A stretch of 64,000 nucleotides of DNA. Origin: an uncultured Mucilaginibacter sp. (GTDB taxonomy: Bacteria > Bacteroidota > Bacteroidia > Sphingobacteriales > Sphingobacteriaceae). The notes under the pieces were generated by a model. That model was not told where the DNA came from. It ran no database searches and saw only the letters and a list, made by a program, of their open reading frames with translations. The stretch is from the NCBI GenBank assembly GCA_913775265.1, contig CAJYJH010000033.1:248001-312000 (forward strand), in the 5' to 3' direction. How positions within the stretch are numbered: position 1 is the stretch's first letter; each line of letters begins with the position of its first letter. Below, in pieces: positions 18,095-26,413 of this stretch. Made by a program: the position numbers and the translations under genes.

Positions 18095-18997
18095 ATGAAA
18101 AGGGAAATACCGGTTTACGATATCTGTACGCTATCAGCTTTTAAGCAGGAAGATATTCTCATCAGCCGGTTTGCGCCTTACCTGGCTCAGCATCATAATC
18201 TGCACTTGGCACACAAGCATAGCTTTTACCATTTGGTGTTATTTACCCAAGGTGGCGGCACACATGCTATAGATTTTGAGCAATTTGTGGTACGGCCTTT
18301 TCAAGTTTATTTTATGGTGCCCGGGCAGGTGCACAGCTGGAGCTTTGAAGGCGAGGTGGATGGTTATGTCATTAACTTTTCGGAGCTTTTTTTTCAGTCG
18401 TTTTTACTAAAGCCCGATTATCTGATGCAGTTTCCTTTTTTTGGTGGCAACATCAGGGATGCGGTTGTTGATTTACCTGCCGAAATGCATCCGCCAGTTA
18501 TACGATCGTTTGAGCAGTTAGTGGCCGAAACAGAGCAAGATAACCGGATGAGTGCGGATTTGGTTAGAGCACTTTTGTTGCAGCTGTTTATCATCATCGG
18601 CCGTTTGGGTGCCGAGCCCGTAGCCGACCGGGTTAATGCTTACAATTACACCTTGTTTAAAAACTTTCAGCAGTTAGTTGAGCAAAACTACACCCGGTTG
18701 CGCTTGCCTAAAGAGTATGCCGAACTGCTATACATTACGCCCAACCATTTAAACGGTATCTGTAAGGATGTAATAGGGATATCGGCAGGTGAGTTGATCC
18801 GAAACCGTATTGTGCTGGAAGCAAAACGTTTGCTTATTAATTTACAGCTAACCATTAGCGAAATTGCCGCACGGCTCAATTTTGAAGACAACTCGTACTT
18901 TACCAAATTTTTTAAAAAGCAAACCGGCCTTACACCCGAGCAATTCAGGAACAAGGCTTTAAATACCAATCATCATGAAAACATTAACATTAGATAA
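18095..18997 (+). CDS. AraC family transcriptional regulator
   Basis: DNA-binding regulator of 300 residues. The N-terminal half is a cupin-like sensor domain (HNLHLAHKHSFYHLVLFTQ, then VYFMVPGQVHSWSF). The C-terminal ~100 residues hold two helix-turn-helix motifs, around YAELLYITPNHLNGICKDVI and LTISEIAARLNFEDNSYFTK, ending in the signature FFKKQTGLTPEQFR. It is divergent from the sialate O-acetylesterase gene and is preceded by three direct repeats that may be its own operator. It probably controls the esterase gene, itself, or both. The ligand is unknown. The 3' end overlaps the DUF983 gene by 23 bp. Confidence 0.93.
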   Translation: MKREIPVYDICTLSAFKQEDILISRFAPYLAQHHNLHLAHKHSFYHLVLFTQGGGTHAIDFEQFVVRPFQVYFMVPGQVHSWSFEGEVDGYVINFSELFFQSFLLKPDYLMQFPFFGGNIRDAVVDLPAEMHPPVIRSFEQLVAETEQDNRMSADLVRALLLQLFIIIGRLGAEPVADRVNAYNYTLFKNFQQLVEQNYTRLRLPKEYAELLYITPNHLNGICKDVIGISAGELIRNRIVLEAKRLLINLQLTISEIAARLNFEDNSYFTKFFKKQTGLTPEQFRNKALNTNHHENINIR

Positions 18998-19400
18998 AAG
19001 CAATATGCCCGCAACGCCGTCTGTATTAAAAGCTGCAATACATGCTAAATGCCCTAAATGCCGCACGGGTAACATGTTTGCCAACGGTATGTACAGGTTT
19101 GGCGGTCAGCAAATGCATAATGAGTGCCCGCATTGTGGTTTTCATTTCGAGATAGAGCCGGGTTATTTTTATGTAGCCATGTTTGTAAGTTATGCTATGA
19201 ACGTGGCTGAAATGGTTACACTGGCCGTGGCTACCTATATCTTAACCGGTAACCTGGAATCGCCATGGCTATACATCAGCATCTTGTTAACATCGGCCTT
19301 GGTATTGGCACCGTTTAACTTCAGGTTTTCGAGAGTGATTTTATTGTACTGGCTAACGCCAGGTCTGCATTTCGATCCCAATAGGGCGAAAATTCGTTAA
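18975..19400 (+). CDS. DUF983 family membrane protein
   Basis: Small membrane protein of 141 residues. Its N-terminal part carries two CxxC pairs (AKCPKCRTGNMF and NECPHCGFHFEI) that form a probable zinc ribbon, followed by EPGYFYVAMFVSYAMNVAE. That block, with two or more membrane segments, defines DUF983. Function is unknown. Some relatives sit near cytochrome oxidase genes, but nothing here supports that link. It overlaps the AraC gene by 23 bp and is probably co-transcribed with it. A hairpin terminator shared with the convergent pmbA gene follows. Confidence 0.88.
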   Translation: MKTLTLDKSNMPATPSVLKAAIHAKCPKCRTGNMFANGMYRFGGQQMHNECPHCGFHFEIEPGYFYVAMFVSYAMNVAEMVTLAVATYILTGNLESPWLYISILLTSALVLAPFNFRFSRVILLYWLTPGLHFDPNRAKIR

Positions 19401-19426
19401 GGTATATATTATTTATGTGTATAAAT

Positions 19427-19457
19427 GACAAAAGCTCCGTTTTGCGGAGCTTTTGTC
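19427..19457. terminator. Bidirectional hairpin terminator
   Basis: GACAAAAGCTCCG (19427-19439) is exactly complementary to CGGAGCTTTTGTC (19445-19457), with a TTTTG loop. It lies between the converging DUF983 and pmbA genes and can end both transcripts. Confidence 0.85.
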
Positions 19458-19475
19458 GTTTGATGTATTTATGAC

Positions 19476-20807
19476 TTATACAGCGTCTGATAATGACGAG
19501 AATGTGAAATCTCGGATCTTCATTGGCGGAATCATGTAACTGCGGTAGCTCTCTACACTGATAGCGCGCTCGGGCTTACCCAAAGCTTCTACGTTATTCA
19601 GCATAATTACCGGGCTTTCGTTAAAGCGCATGTTTTTTATCGGGAACTTGATTTTACCGTTCTCAATATAAAAAGTACCATCGCGGGTAAGGCCGGTTAA
19701 AGCCAGTACCTGAGGGTCAACCATCCGGATGTACCATAAACGCGATACCAGGATGCCGCGCTCAGTGCTTTTAATCATTTCTTCCAGACTGCTGGCGCCA
19801 CCATCCATAATAATGTTGCTTGGGCCAGGCAGTGGTTTAACGCCTTTCTTTTCTGCCCAGTAGCGCGAGTATGATAGGTTTTTTACCACGCCATTCTGTA
19901 TCCAGTACGTTTTTTCTAAGGGTAATCCATCACCGCTCCAGGTATTGGCAGGTAGCTCAGCGTTGAATGGGTCTGAATAGATATTTACTTTATCGTCCAT
20001 CAGCTTTTCGCCCAGACGGGTACCACCGCCGCGTTTGCTCAGGTAGCTACGGCCTTCATCAGCGCTGCGGGCATCAAACCTGAACATGTTTTCCATCATG
20101 TATACCGCGGCAGTTGGCTCCAGTATCACGGTGTATTTACCTGGCTCAATGGCACGGGCACCTACAGAGCCATTAGCCTTTTGCGCTGCAATTTTAGTAG
20201 CAGCCAAAGTGTCAAGCTTACTTACATCCGTAAAACCACGGGCAGCATACCCCGAGCCTGTACCGGCCTTGTTACGGGTAGTTACCGAAAAAGTAACGTC
20301 GGTTGATTTGTTGTAAGCGAACAAGCCTTTGTTGTTCATGGTGGCATAAAAGCTGGTGGTGTTTTCTAAAAAGCCAGCGGCGTCTAAGCCAGCATCTTTT
20401 GATGCTTTTAAACTTGCTGCAACCATATCAGCACGACTCTCAGGCGTCATGGCAGCTGTTTTTTCGTTATAAGTGTTTGATTCGGCAAAAGTTTGCGGAC
20501 CTAACGGTGGCATATGTTCCGGGTTTTCGGGCGCCAGTTGGGCCAGTTCTTCCGAACGGCGCACTACCTTTTCCAGTGACGCATCATCAAATTCATTAAT
20601 GGTAGCCGTGCCTGTTTTTTTACCGAAGGTTGAGCTTACGGCCAGCCCTAAAGTACTAATATCTCCGGCGGTTGATACGGCGTTTAATGCGGTACGGATG
20701 TTGCCGCCTTCGTTACCACTCAGGCCTATTTCACACTCGTCGGCTTTTGAGTAACTAAGCACTTTCTTTAATAAAGCCTGTGCTTCTTCTTTGCTAAGTA
20801 TTGGCAT
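19476..20807 (-). CDS. pmbA: PmbA/TldE-like subunit of the TldD/TldE protease
   Basis: Protein of 443 residues in the modulator-of-gyrase (PmbA/TldD) superfamily. Typical blocks are VRRSEELAQLAPENPEHMP, KYTVILEPTAAVYMMENMFR, DPFNAELPANTWSGDGLPLE and the C-terminal FRFNES-like part (NMRFNESPVIMLNNVEALG). It lacks HExxxH, as expected for the TldE partner, which forms a heterodimer with the catalytic TldD. The N-terminus (MPILSKEEAQALLKKVLSYS) is cytoplasmic-looking with no signal peptide, while the adjacent TldD-like protein has a Tat signal. It lies 9 bp after tldD and is the last gene of the operon. By family the pair cleaves unfolded or modified peptides. Confidence 0.88.
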   Translation of the reverse strand: MPILSKEEAQALLKKVLSYSKADECEIGLSGNEGGNIRTALNAVSTAGDISTLGLAVSSTFGKKTGTATINEFDDASLEKVVRRSEELAQLAPENPEHMPPLGPQTFAESNTYNEKTAAMTPESRADMVAASLKASKDAGLDAAGFLENTTSFYATMNNKGLFAYNKSTDVTFSVTTRNKAGTGSGYAARGFTDVSKLDTLAATKIAAQKANGSVGARAIEPGKYTVILEPTAAVYMMENMFRFDARSADEGRSYLSKRGGGTRLGEKLMDDKVNIYSDPFNAELPANTWSGDGLPLEKTYWIQNGVVKNLSYSRYWAEKKGVKPLPGPSNIIMDGGASSLEEMIKSTERGILVSRLWYIRMVDPQVLALTGLTRDGTFYIENGKIKFPIKNMRFNESPVIMLNNVEALGKPERAISVESYRSYMIPPMKIRDFTFSSLSDAV

Positions 20808-20816
20808 ATCTCGAGT

Positions 20817-22454
20817 TTATCCGATTCTACGTTTAGTGTTAATTACATTGACTCCTTTAAATAGTGCAGTTGACGATCCGTGCGATACGGCATTCGACTG
20901 GCTTGGCTGGCCCTTTCCGTCATTAAACGCACCGCCTAAACGGTAATCGCGCTCATCACATACGGCCGCCAGCGAGTTCCAGAATTCCTGGTTGGTAGCT
21001 TGGTAGGCAACGTCGTTTAACATGCCTACAATTTTGCCTCCTTTAATCTCATAAAACAGCTGACCGCCAAATTGGAAGTTGTAACGCTGCTGGTCGATAG
21101 AGAATGATCCGTTACCAACAATGTAAATACCTTTGTCCACTTTCTTAATCATGTCATCTACACTCAGCGGTGTTTTACCTGGTTGTAATGAGACGTTTGG
21201 CATACGCTGAAACTGCACATCGGCCCACGTTTGTGCATAGCAGCACCCTTGTGATTCGTTTAGGCCTATCATGTGCGCCTGATCGCGAATGGCCTGGAAG
21301 TTTACCAGTGTACCATCTTTTACAATCTGCCATTCTTTAGGTTTAACGCCTTCATCATCATAGCCTACTGCACCTAACGATCCTTTTTGATTTTTATCGG
21401 CAACGATGTTCATGTTCGGGCTACCGAATTTGAAATTGCCCGATTTTAATTTATCTAAATTCAGGAAGCTGGTGCCTGCATAGTTGGCCTCATAGCCTAA
21501 TACCCGATCGAGCTCGGTAGGGTGAGCAACCGACTCGTGGATGGTTAACCATAAGTGTGAAGGGTCGAGTACCAAATCATATTTGCCTGGTTCGACGGTT
21601 TTGGCGTTTACCTTTTCGGCGGCATTTTTGGTGGCATTTTTCATGTCCTCCATCATGTCGTACCGGTTGCGGTAGCGTGTAACTACGCCCTGCATTTTTT
21701 CGGAAGCGGTAGGGGTAAGGTACTCGTAACCCATGCCCACAGGTGAGCTTAACGCTGCGCGGGTTTCAAATGCGCCTTTAGCGGCATCTATTTTGGTAAC
21801 GCTAAAGTTTGGATACAGGCGGTGGATATCCTGATCAATGTAAGAACCATCAGTAGACGCAAAATACTTTTGCTCGTTGATGGCCAGTATAGTAGAGTTT
21901 ACAAAGTTAGCTCCGCCGGCTAAAGCAACACCGTTAGCGGCCAGCAGCAAGTCAACTTTCTCCTTAATCGGCACCTCAAAGGCATTTTTTTCGATCGGGG
22001 TTTTCCAGCTCACCTCACCATAGCCTTTTTGCGGAGCCAGTTGTACCGGAGCTCCGCCAATTTTAGCATTGGCTTTTGCCACGGCTACTGCGCGTTCTGC
22101 CGTTTTAGCCACGCCGTCTTTAGTTACCACGTTACTGGCGGCAAAGCCCCAGCAGCCGTTAACCAATACCCGCACACCAACACCAAATGACTCGGCGTTG
22201 GCTACGTTAAGTACCCGGGTTTCGCGGGTGATAACCGCTTGGTTCAGGTAACGGCCTATACGAATATCAGCATAAGATGCGCCTTTAGATTTGGCAGTAT
22301 TGAGGGCTACATCGGCTAGCTCTTTTTTGATGCGTACATCAACCGTTTCCAGCGATTGAAGTGGGTCGATTGGTGTACCGTACGAGGGTAGGTTGGATAG
22401 CATTAATGCACTGGCACCTACACCCGACAGATAAATAAAATTTCTGCGTTTCAA
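20817..22454 (-). CDS. tldD: TldD-like metalloprotease with Tat signal peptide
   Basis: Zinc metalloprotease subunit of 545 residues. The start is TTG at 22454. There is no nearby ATG, and a full Shine-Dalgarno AGGAGG (22468-22463) lies 8 bp upstream. The N-terminus MKRRNFIYLSGVGASALML is a twin-arginine signal (RRNFI followed by a mildly hydrophobic stretch), so export of a folded protein is predicted. The metal site HExxxH is present as HESVAH near residue 305, followed by PTELDRVLGYEANYAGTSF. Other family blocks are FGVGVRVLVNGCWGFAASN and KVDKGIYIVGNGSFSID. It sits 9 bp before its PmbA-like partner. E. coli TldD is cytoplasmic, so a Tat signal is a departure from that model. Confidence 0.9.
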   Translation of the reverse strand: MKRRNFIYLSGVGASALMLSNLPSYGTPIDPLQSLETVDVRIKKELADVALNTAKSKGASYADIRIGRYLNQAVITRETRVLNVANAESFGVGVRVLVNGCWGFAASNVVTKDGVAKTAERAVAVAKANAKIGGAPVQLAPQKGYGEVSWKTPIEKNAFEVPIKEKVDLLLAANGVALAGGANFVNSTILAINEQKYFASTDGSYIDQDIHRLYPNFSVTKIDAAKGAFETRAALSSPVGMGYEYLTPTASEKMQGVVTRYRNRYDMMEDMKNATKNAAEKVNAKTVEPGKYDLVLDPSHLWLTIHESVAHPTELDRVLGYEANYAGTSFLNLDKLKSGNFKFGSPNMNIVADKNQKGSLGAVGYDDEGVKPKEWQIVKDGTLVNFQAIRDQAHMIGLNESQGCCYAQTWADVQFQRMPNVSLQPGKTPLSVDDMIKKVDKGIYIVGNGSFSIDQQRYNFQFGGQLFYEIKGGKIVGMLNDVAYQATNQEFWNSLAAVCDERDYRLGGAFNDGKGQPSQSNAVSHGSSTALFKGVNVINTKRRIG

Positions 22455-22462
22455 GGTTTAAT

Positions 22463-22468
22463 CCTCCT
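22463..22468 (-). promoter_or_regulatory. Consensus Shine-Dalgarno of tldD
   Basis: On the minus strand AGGAGG is followed 8 bases later by the TTG start at 22454. Strong Shine-Dalgarno sites are uncommon in Bacteroidota, so this one decides the start and supports TTG initiation. Confidence 0.7.
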
Positions 22469-22502
22469 TTAGTAATTAATTTTTGGTATAGTTAATCGTT
22501 TG

Positions 22503-24287
22503 TTAGCTCGCAAACTTGCGCTCGACCCATAAAAAGGTACACGCGATTAATAAAAGTATATAAAAATATAATTTGGGCACTTCTTTTTGGGCGGATTGCT
22601 GTATTTGTTTTGTTACAGTGTGGCCTTTATGCTGTTTGGCTGCAAAATTTTGCATCGAAGTTATCTTTTTAAGCTTTCGGAGACTATTCCAGCTGTCTTT
22701 TTCGTACACAAACCAGCTGATTTCACTGCTGTTGTTGATCTTGGCGGTTTGCCAGCCTGGTTTTTGAGCCCAGTGCTTAATAGTCCATTCAAAAGGTACA
22801 TCGGCGTTTTGCTCAGGCGGGATGATTGCTCCGTTAACCGTAATGTTTTGCGGAGGGTTACTGCTTTGCCAAATAACTCTGGTTGGCTCATTAACAGCAG
22901 GCAAAGCCGTAGCCAACCGCCAGTTTTCTGTTGCAGGTTGCTTTTTTGCCGCATGGTTGATGAGTAGCGACCATAAGTTGCTATAATCCGAACGGTTGCC
23001 GGCAAGCAGCCAAGTGGTGGTATGGTTGAGCGTGGTAAATACCAATCTCCCTGCACCCAACAGGGTAACTCCGGCCAGTTCGTGTTGCTGAGCATCTGTT
23101 ACTAAGCTTTGGGTATTTGACCGGTAGGCAATATAAGCGGGGTCAATGTTAAGTTTGGCAGTTTTATTTGCAAGGCCTTGCAAGTGGAGTTGCACAGTCG
23201 GCTGTTCTTTGGCTGCAATAGTATTCAACGGAAATTCTCGCTGCAGCCAGGATGTGTTTTTATCTGTACTATCTGCACGCACGATGAGCCCTAATCCTTT
23301 TTGGGTCACCTGCTGCTTTAATGCGGCGCCTTCACTCAGAGGCAGAGCTTTAAGGGCAGATAAATCGCCTATGACCAAATCAAACTGATTTAGCAAAGAA
23401 GCTGAAAGGTGCTGCAAGTTTAGTTTGTTTAGATTGACGAACTCTTCGCTTGTTTTCCCCTGACTAATGATAGCTTTAGAAGCTACGGCATAGCCATTTT
23501 CGCTAAGCCAGTTTTTTAAAAAACGGCTTTCGAAGTTGGGCGAAGCATTCAGCATCAGCACACGTAAAGGTTCGGTGGTTTCAATGCTTAACGGGATACT
23601 TTCGTTCATCAAAGTGTCCTGCCCGGCTAAAGCTACCAATTGGTAAACCAGTCGTCCGGTGGCTTTGGGCTTGGTTTTTAGCTGGAAATAAGTAGTTTTT
23701 GCGGGAGGGATAATTATGGAGTCTTCTAATGTGCTCAGTCCTTTAAGTTGCAGTTTTACCGATTGCTTACCTTGGTTGTAATATTTACCTTGTACAGTAA
23801 ATTGCTCGCCGGTATTAATCTTAGATGGCCAGCTGATGTTTTGTAACCCTACGGGTAAAGCAGGCGCGGTATAACTTATAGGTAAACTACTCAGCTGCGT
23901 TAAATCGGCATCATCAATACCATAGCCTAAAACTTTGATTTGTTTAAAAGCAGGTTGATGTTGGCTAAGCTCATCCAAACTGCTGATCAACGTGGCTTTT
24001 GGATAATCTTTTTTGATGGGTTCATCAATAGTAAAGACTGGCGTGTTAGCCGGAATACTATCTCGGCTGAAACCGTCGGTAAGTAAAATGGCATCGGTTT
24101 GCGCATTGGTCGATGTTGTTGCACGGTAACTAATAGGTAATGCAATGCAAGCTAAAGCAGCAAGCGAAATCCAGATGGCCAATATGCGCCATGTTAAACG
24201 GCGACGGTCGGCGCGGCGGTATTCCTGCCAACTAAACAGGAGTGCCAGTACAGTACAGATGATTATAACCGATAGTGTCCAGTTCAT
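22503..24287 (-). CDS. Membrane protein of unknown family in the MoxR-BatA operon
   Basis: Protein of 594 residues that I do not recognise. Two hydrophobic helices open it (WTLSVIIICTVLALLFSW and WRILAIWISLAALACIALPI). A large, probably periplasmic part follows, and one C-terminal helix (LYFYILLLIACTFLWVERKF) closes it. This architecture resembles the BatA-like neighbour. Around residues 235-270, LRVLMLNASPNFESRFLKNW resembles the glutamine-amidotransferase-like fold found in membrane proteins of related MoxR/VWA clusters. That is an inference from pattern only. It lies between the DUF4175-like gene (8 bp) and tldD (48 bp), so it is surely in the same transcript. Confidence 0.8.
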   Translation of the reverse strand: MNWTLSVIIICTVLALLFSWQEYRRADRRRLTWRILAIWISLAALACIALPISYRATTSTNAQTDAILLTDGFSRDSIPANTPVFTIDEPIKKDYPKATLISSLDELSQHQPAFKQIKVLGYGIDDADLTQLSSLPISYTAPALPVGLQNISWPSKINTGEQFTVQGKYYNQGKQSVKLQLKGLSTLEDSIIIPPAKTTYFQLKTKPKATGRLVYQLVALAGQDTLMNESIPLSIETTEPLRVLMLNASPNFESRFLKNWLSENGYAVASKAIISQGKTSEEFVNLNKLNLQHLSASLLNQFDLVIGDLSALKALPLSEGAALKQQVTQKGLGLIVRADSTDKNTSWLQREFPLNTIAAKEQPTVQLHLQGLANKTAKLNIDPAYIAYRSNTQSLVTDAQQHELAGVTLLGAGRLVFTTLNHTTTWLLAGNRSDYSNLWSLLINHAAKKQPATENWRLATALPAVNEPTRVIWQSSNPPQNITVNGAIIPPEQNADVPFEWTIKHWAQKPGWQTAKINNSSEISWFVYEKDSWNSLRKLKKITSMQNFAAKQHKGHTVTKQIQQSAQKEVPKLYFYILLLIACTFLWVERKFAS

Positions 24288-24295
24288 GCTTGATA

Positions 24296-26413
24296 TTACC
24301 GGTTTAAATTTTTGTAATAGCGTTGAGCCAATCCCATATCTGCAATTGAGGTATTAGCCGATGGTGTTGCCTTGCTATTCGGTAGGCTTTGTTGAATGGC
24401 CTTTTCAATACTGGCTTGGTCGGCAGGCGATGGCGATGCGTTACTATTAATCACACGTCGCAAAGCACTTACTGCACGTAGGTAAATACCCGGCTGACTT
24501 GATGCCCGCAAAGCCAATTGCTGCGATGCCTGTTGTAAGACACGTTTATCATTAGCATTTAAAACTGTATATCGAGACTGCTGCAAGACAATGATTGCCT
24601 TTTTAAGTATTTCATATTTATCTGCCTCGGGTTTTAACGTCTGCTGATTAACGGGAGATCCTATTTTGCTCAAATCGCCGCTTAGTCGTTTCTCAGGCTT
24701 CAACGGCGGTGGGTTATAGCTGGTTTTGGCTACAAACGAGCGCGATTTTTGCTGCAAATCTTTTAATAAGCGCAATGCTTTATATTCGTATGGCAAGGCT
24801 TCCTGTGGTTTAAACAGACGTAAGCGCAGTTCGGCTTTCCACATTTCGTTTAGGGTGGCTTTAAGCTGGGCTTTTACAGCCGGTTCTAAAAAGGTGGCGT
24901 CTTCCGCATTGTCGTGCTTATCAGTGTAAGCGTCCATAATCACGGCAGCATTACCAAAGTTTTCGGCTTTGGTCACGTCCTCATTGCCTTCGCCTTCGGT
25001 GCCGCTTTCATCTTCGTCACCTAAAAATTTGCCGTAACGCAGGCGGAGCATTTTTTGGTCGGTGCCCAAATCATTACAACGGTTTTTAAATGAAGTTACC
25101 GCAATGCTGTCTTTTTCTTTCAGCAGTTTTTCGGTGTCCAGGATGATCTGACGCTGACTTCTAAAATACTCTGGTTTAATATTGGCAGCCGATACAATGC
25201 CGTCCATACTTAACAGCTGCGCCGTATCTTGTATAGATACAATTAATACATCAGTGCGGCTCTTTTGCTGATGCGTATCTTGTGCCTGCAGGTAAAAATA
25301 CAGCTCATCACCGGGTTCCATTCCTAATTTGGGTAGGTCGATGATGCGCTGTAAGTTGTATTGCTTGCTGTGTTGATTAAACGAGGTGCCGAAGCTAAAC
25401 GTCGTGTCTTTAAATTTAACCGACTCCCCGCTGCCTTTGGCTACTGTAGCAAAAATTTGTGCATTGCTTATGCCATAATCATCAGTAATGCTGGCGTTAA
25501 TAGTCACCTTGGGAGCTTCGCCTGCATCAATGTGGGTGTACTGTTTGGGCGATTTGATGTGGATGACCGGAATAGCGTCTTTAATCACCTGTACTTGATA
25601 TAAATCAGAAAGTTTGCCATCAATACTTACTTGATAAAAGCCTGGTTTAGTAATGATGCGTGAACCTCTCCACTCGGTACGCTGGCTGCCTTTAAGCGGT
25701 AGTTTTTCACCTTCGTTGAAAATCAGAAATACGTTCCTCACAGCAACATTAGTGCTGATTGTCCAATTAACCACCGCGCCTTCCTCCGCATCAATGGTGA
25801 ATTTATCCTGACTGCGGGTAGGCTTGCCGGTGTATGCAGGCGGCGTTATTTTAAGCGAAACACTGCTGATTTGCGGCAACACTTTTTCGGGTGGAAGCTT
25901 TTGAGCTATAGTTTCGGATGAGTTTGATTGAAAGCCGTTGGCTATGGAAGGCCAGCGTCGACTAGTGAAAATGATAATAACACTTAGCGCCACAGCCACT
26001 ACCAGCCATAAACCTGACTTTTTGAGCCGTTGGGCAACCAGCGGCGGTTGGGTTGGTAGCTGAATTACAGCCTGCTCAACTTTATGTAGCTGCAAGCGTT
26101 CGAGTAGGTTGAGGTCGGCAGATGGTTTAATAATCAATGTGCAGCTCTCTTCCAGTTCGGGGTAAGTAAAATTTAAATAACGGCAAATAGTGGTTATGGT
26201 CGTTTTCCAAGGTTGTCGTGCAGTTATTAAAATACCGGCAACTAACATAAACACGACTATGCTCCACGACAACGCTTGAGTTTTTTGCCAATGAAATATA
26301 ATGCCACCTATTACTATAGCACAGGCTGCTGCAAGCAAAACATCGGCTAAAAGCTGATAACCGATGTAGCGTTGCTGTAGCTGCTTTATTTTATGTAATG
26401 CGGTCTGCTCCAT
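24296..26413 (-). CDS. DUF4175-like membrane protein
   Basis: Large membrane protein of about 705 residues. Helices lie near residues 19-42 (LLADVLLAAACAIVIGGIIF) and 50-65 (SWSIVVFMLVAGILITA), with a third near 135-153 (GLWLVVAVALSVIIIFTS). Beta-rich, Ig-like modules follow (VSLKITPPAYTGKPTRSQ, GAVVNWTISTNVAVRNVFLI, APKVTINASITDDYGISNAQ). The C-terminal half is helical, charged and coiled-coil-like. This fits the DUF4175 type described next to MoxR/DUF58 genes. The ATG at 26413 is used, giving a TGATG overlap with the stop of the BatA-like gene, rather than a TTG three bases upstream. Function unknown, but probably part of a membrane complex with its neighbours. Confidence 0.8.
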   Translation of the reverse strand: MEQTALHKIKQLQQRYIGYQLLADVLLAAACAIVIGGIIFHWQKTQALSWSIVVFMLVAGILITARQPWKTTITTICRYLNFTYPELEESCTLIIKPSADLNLLERLQLHKVEQAVIQLPTQPPLVAQRLKKSGLWLVVAVALSVIIIFTSRRWPSIANGFQSNSSETIAQKLPPEKVLPQISSVSLKITPPAYTGKPTRSQDKFTIDAEEGAVVNWTISTNVAVRNVFLIFNEGEKLPLKGSQRTEWRGSRIITKPGFYQVSIDGKLSDLYQVQVIKDAIPVIHIKSPKQYTHIDAGEAPKVTINASITDDYGISNAQIFATVAKGSGESVKFKDTTFSFGTSFNQHSKQYNLQRIIDLPKLGMEPGDELYFYLQAQDTHQQKSRTDVLIVSIQDTAQLLSMDGIVSAANIKPEYFRSQRQIILDTEKLLKEKDSIAVTSFKNRCNDLGTDQKMLRLRYGKFLGDEDESGTEGEGNEDVTKAENFGNAAVIMDAYTDKHDNAEDATFLEPAVKAQLKATLNEMWKAELRLRLFKPQEALPYEYKALRLLKDLQQKSRSFVAKTSYNPPPLKPEKRLSGDLSKIGSPVNQQTLKPEADKYEILKKAIIVLQQSRYTVLNANDKRVLQQASQQLALRASSQPGIYLRAVSALRRVINSNASPSPADQASIEKAIQQSLPNSKATPSANTSIADMGLAQRYYKNLNR

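Noticed and set aside
22587-22967. Plus-strand 126-codon frame inside the 594-residue membrane protein gene
   Set aside because: Antisense to a gene with good coding character in a tight operon. No recognisable domain or start signal.
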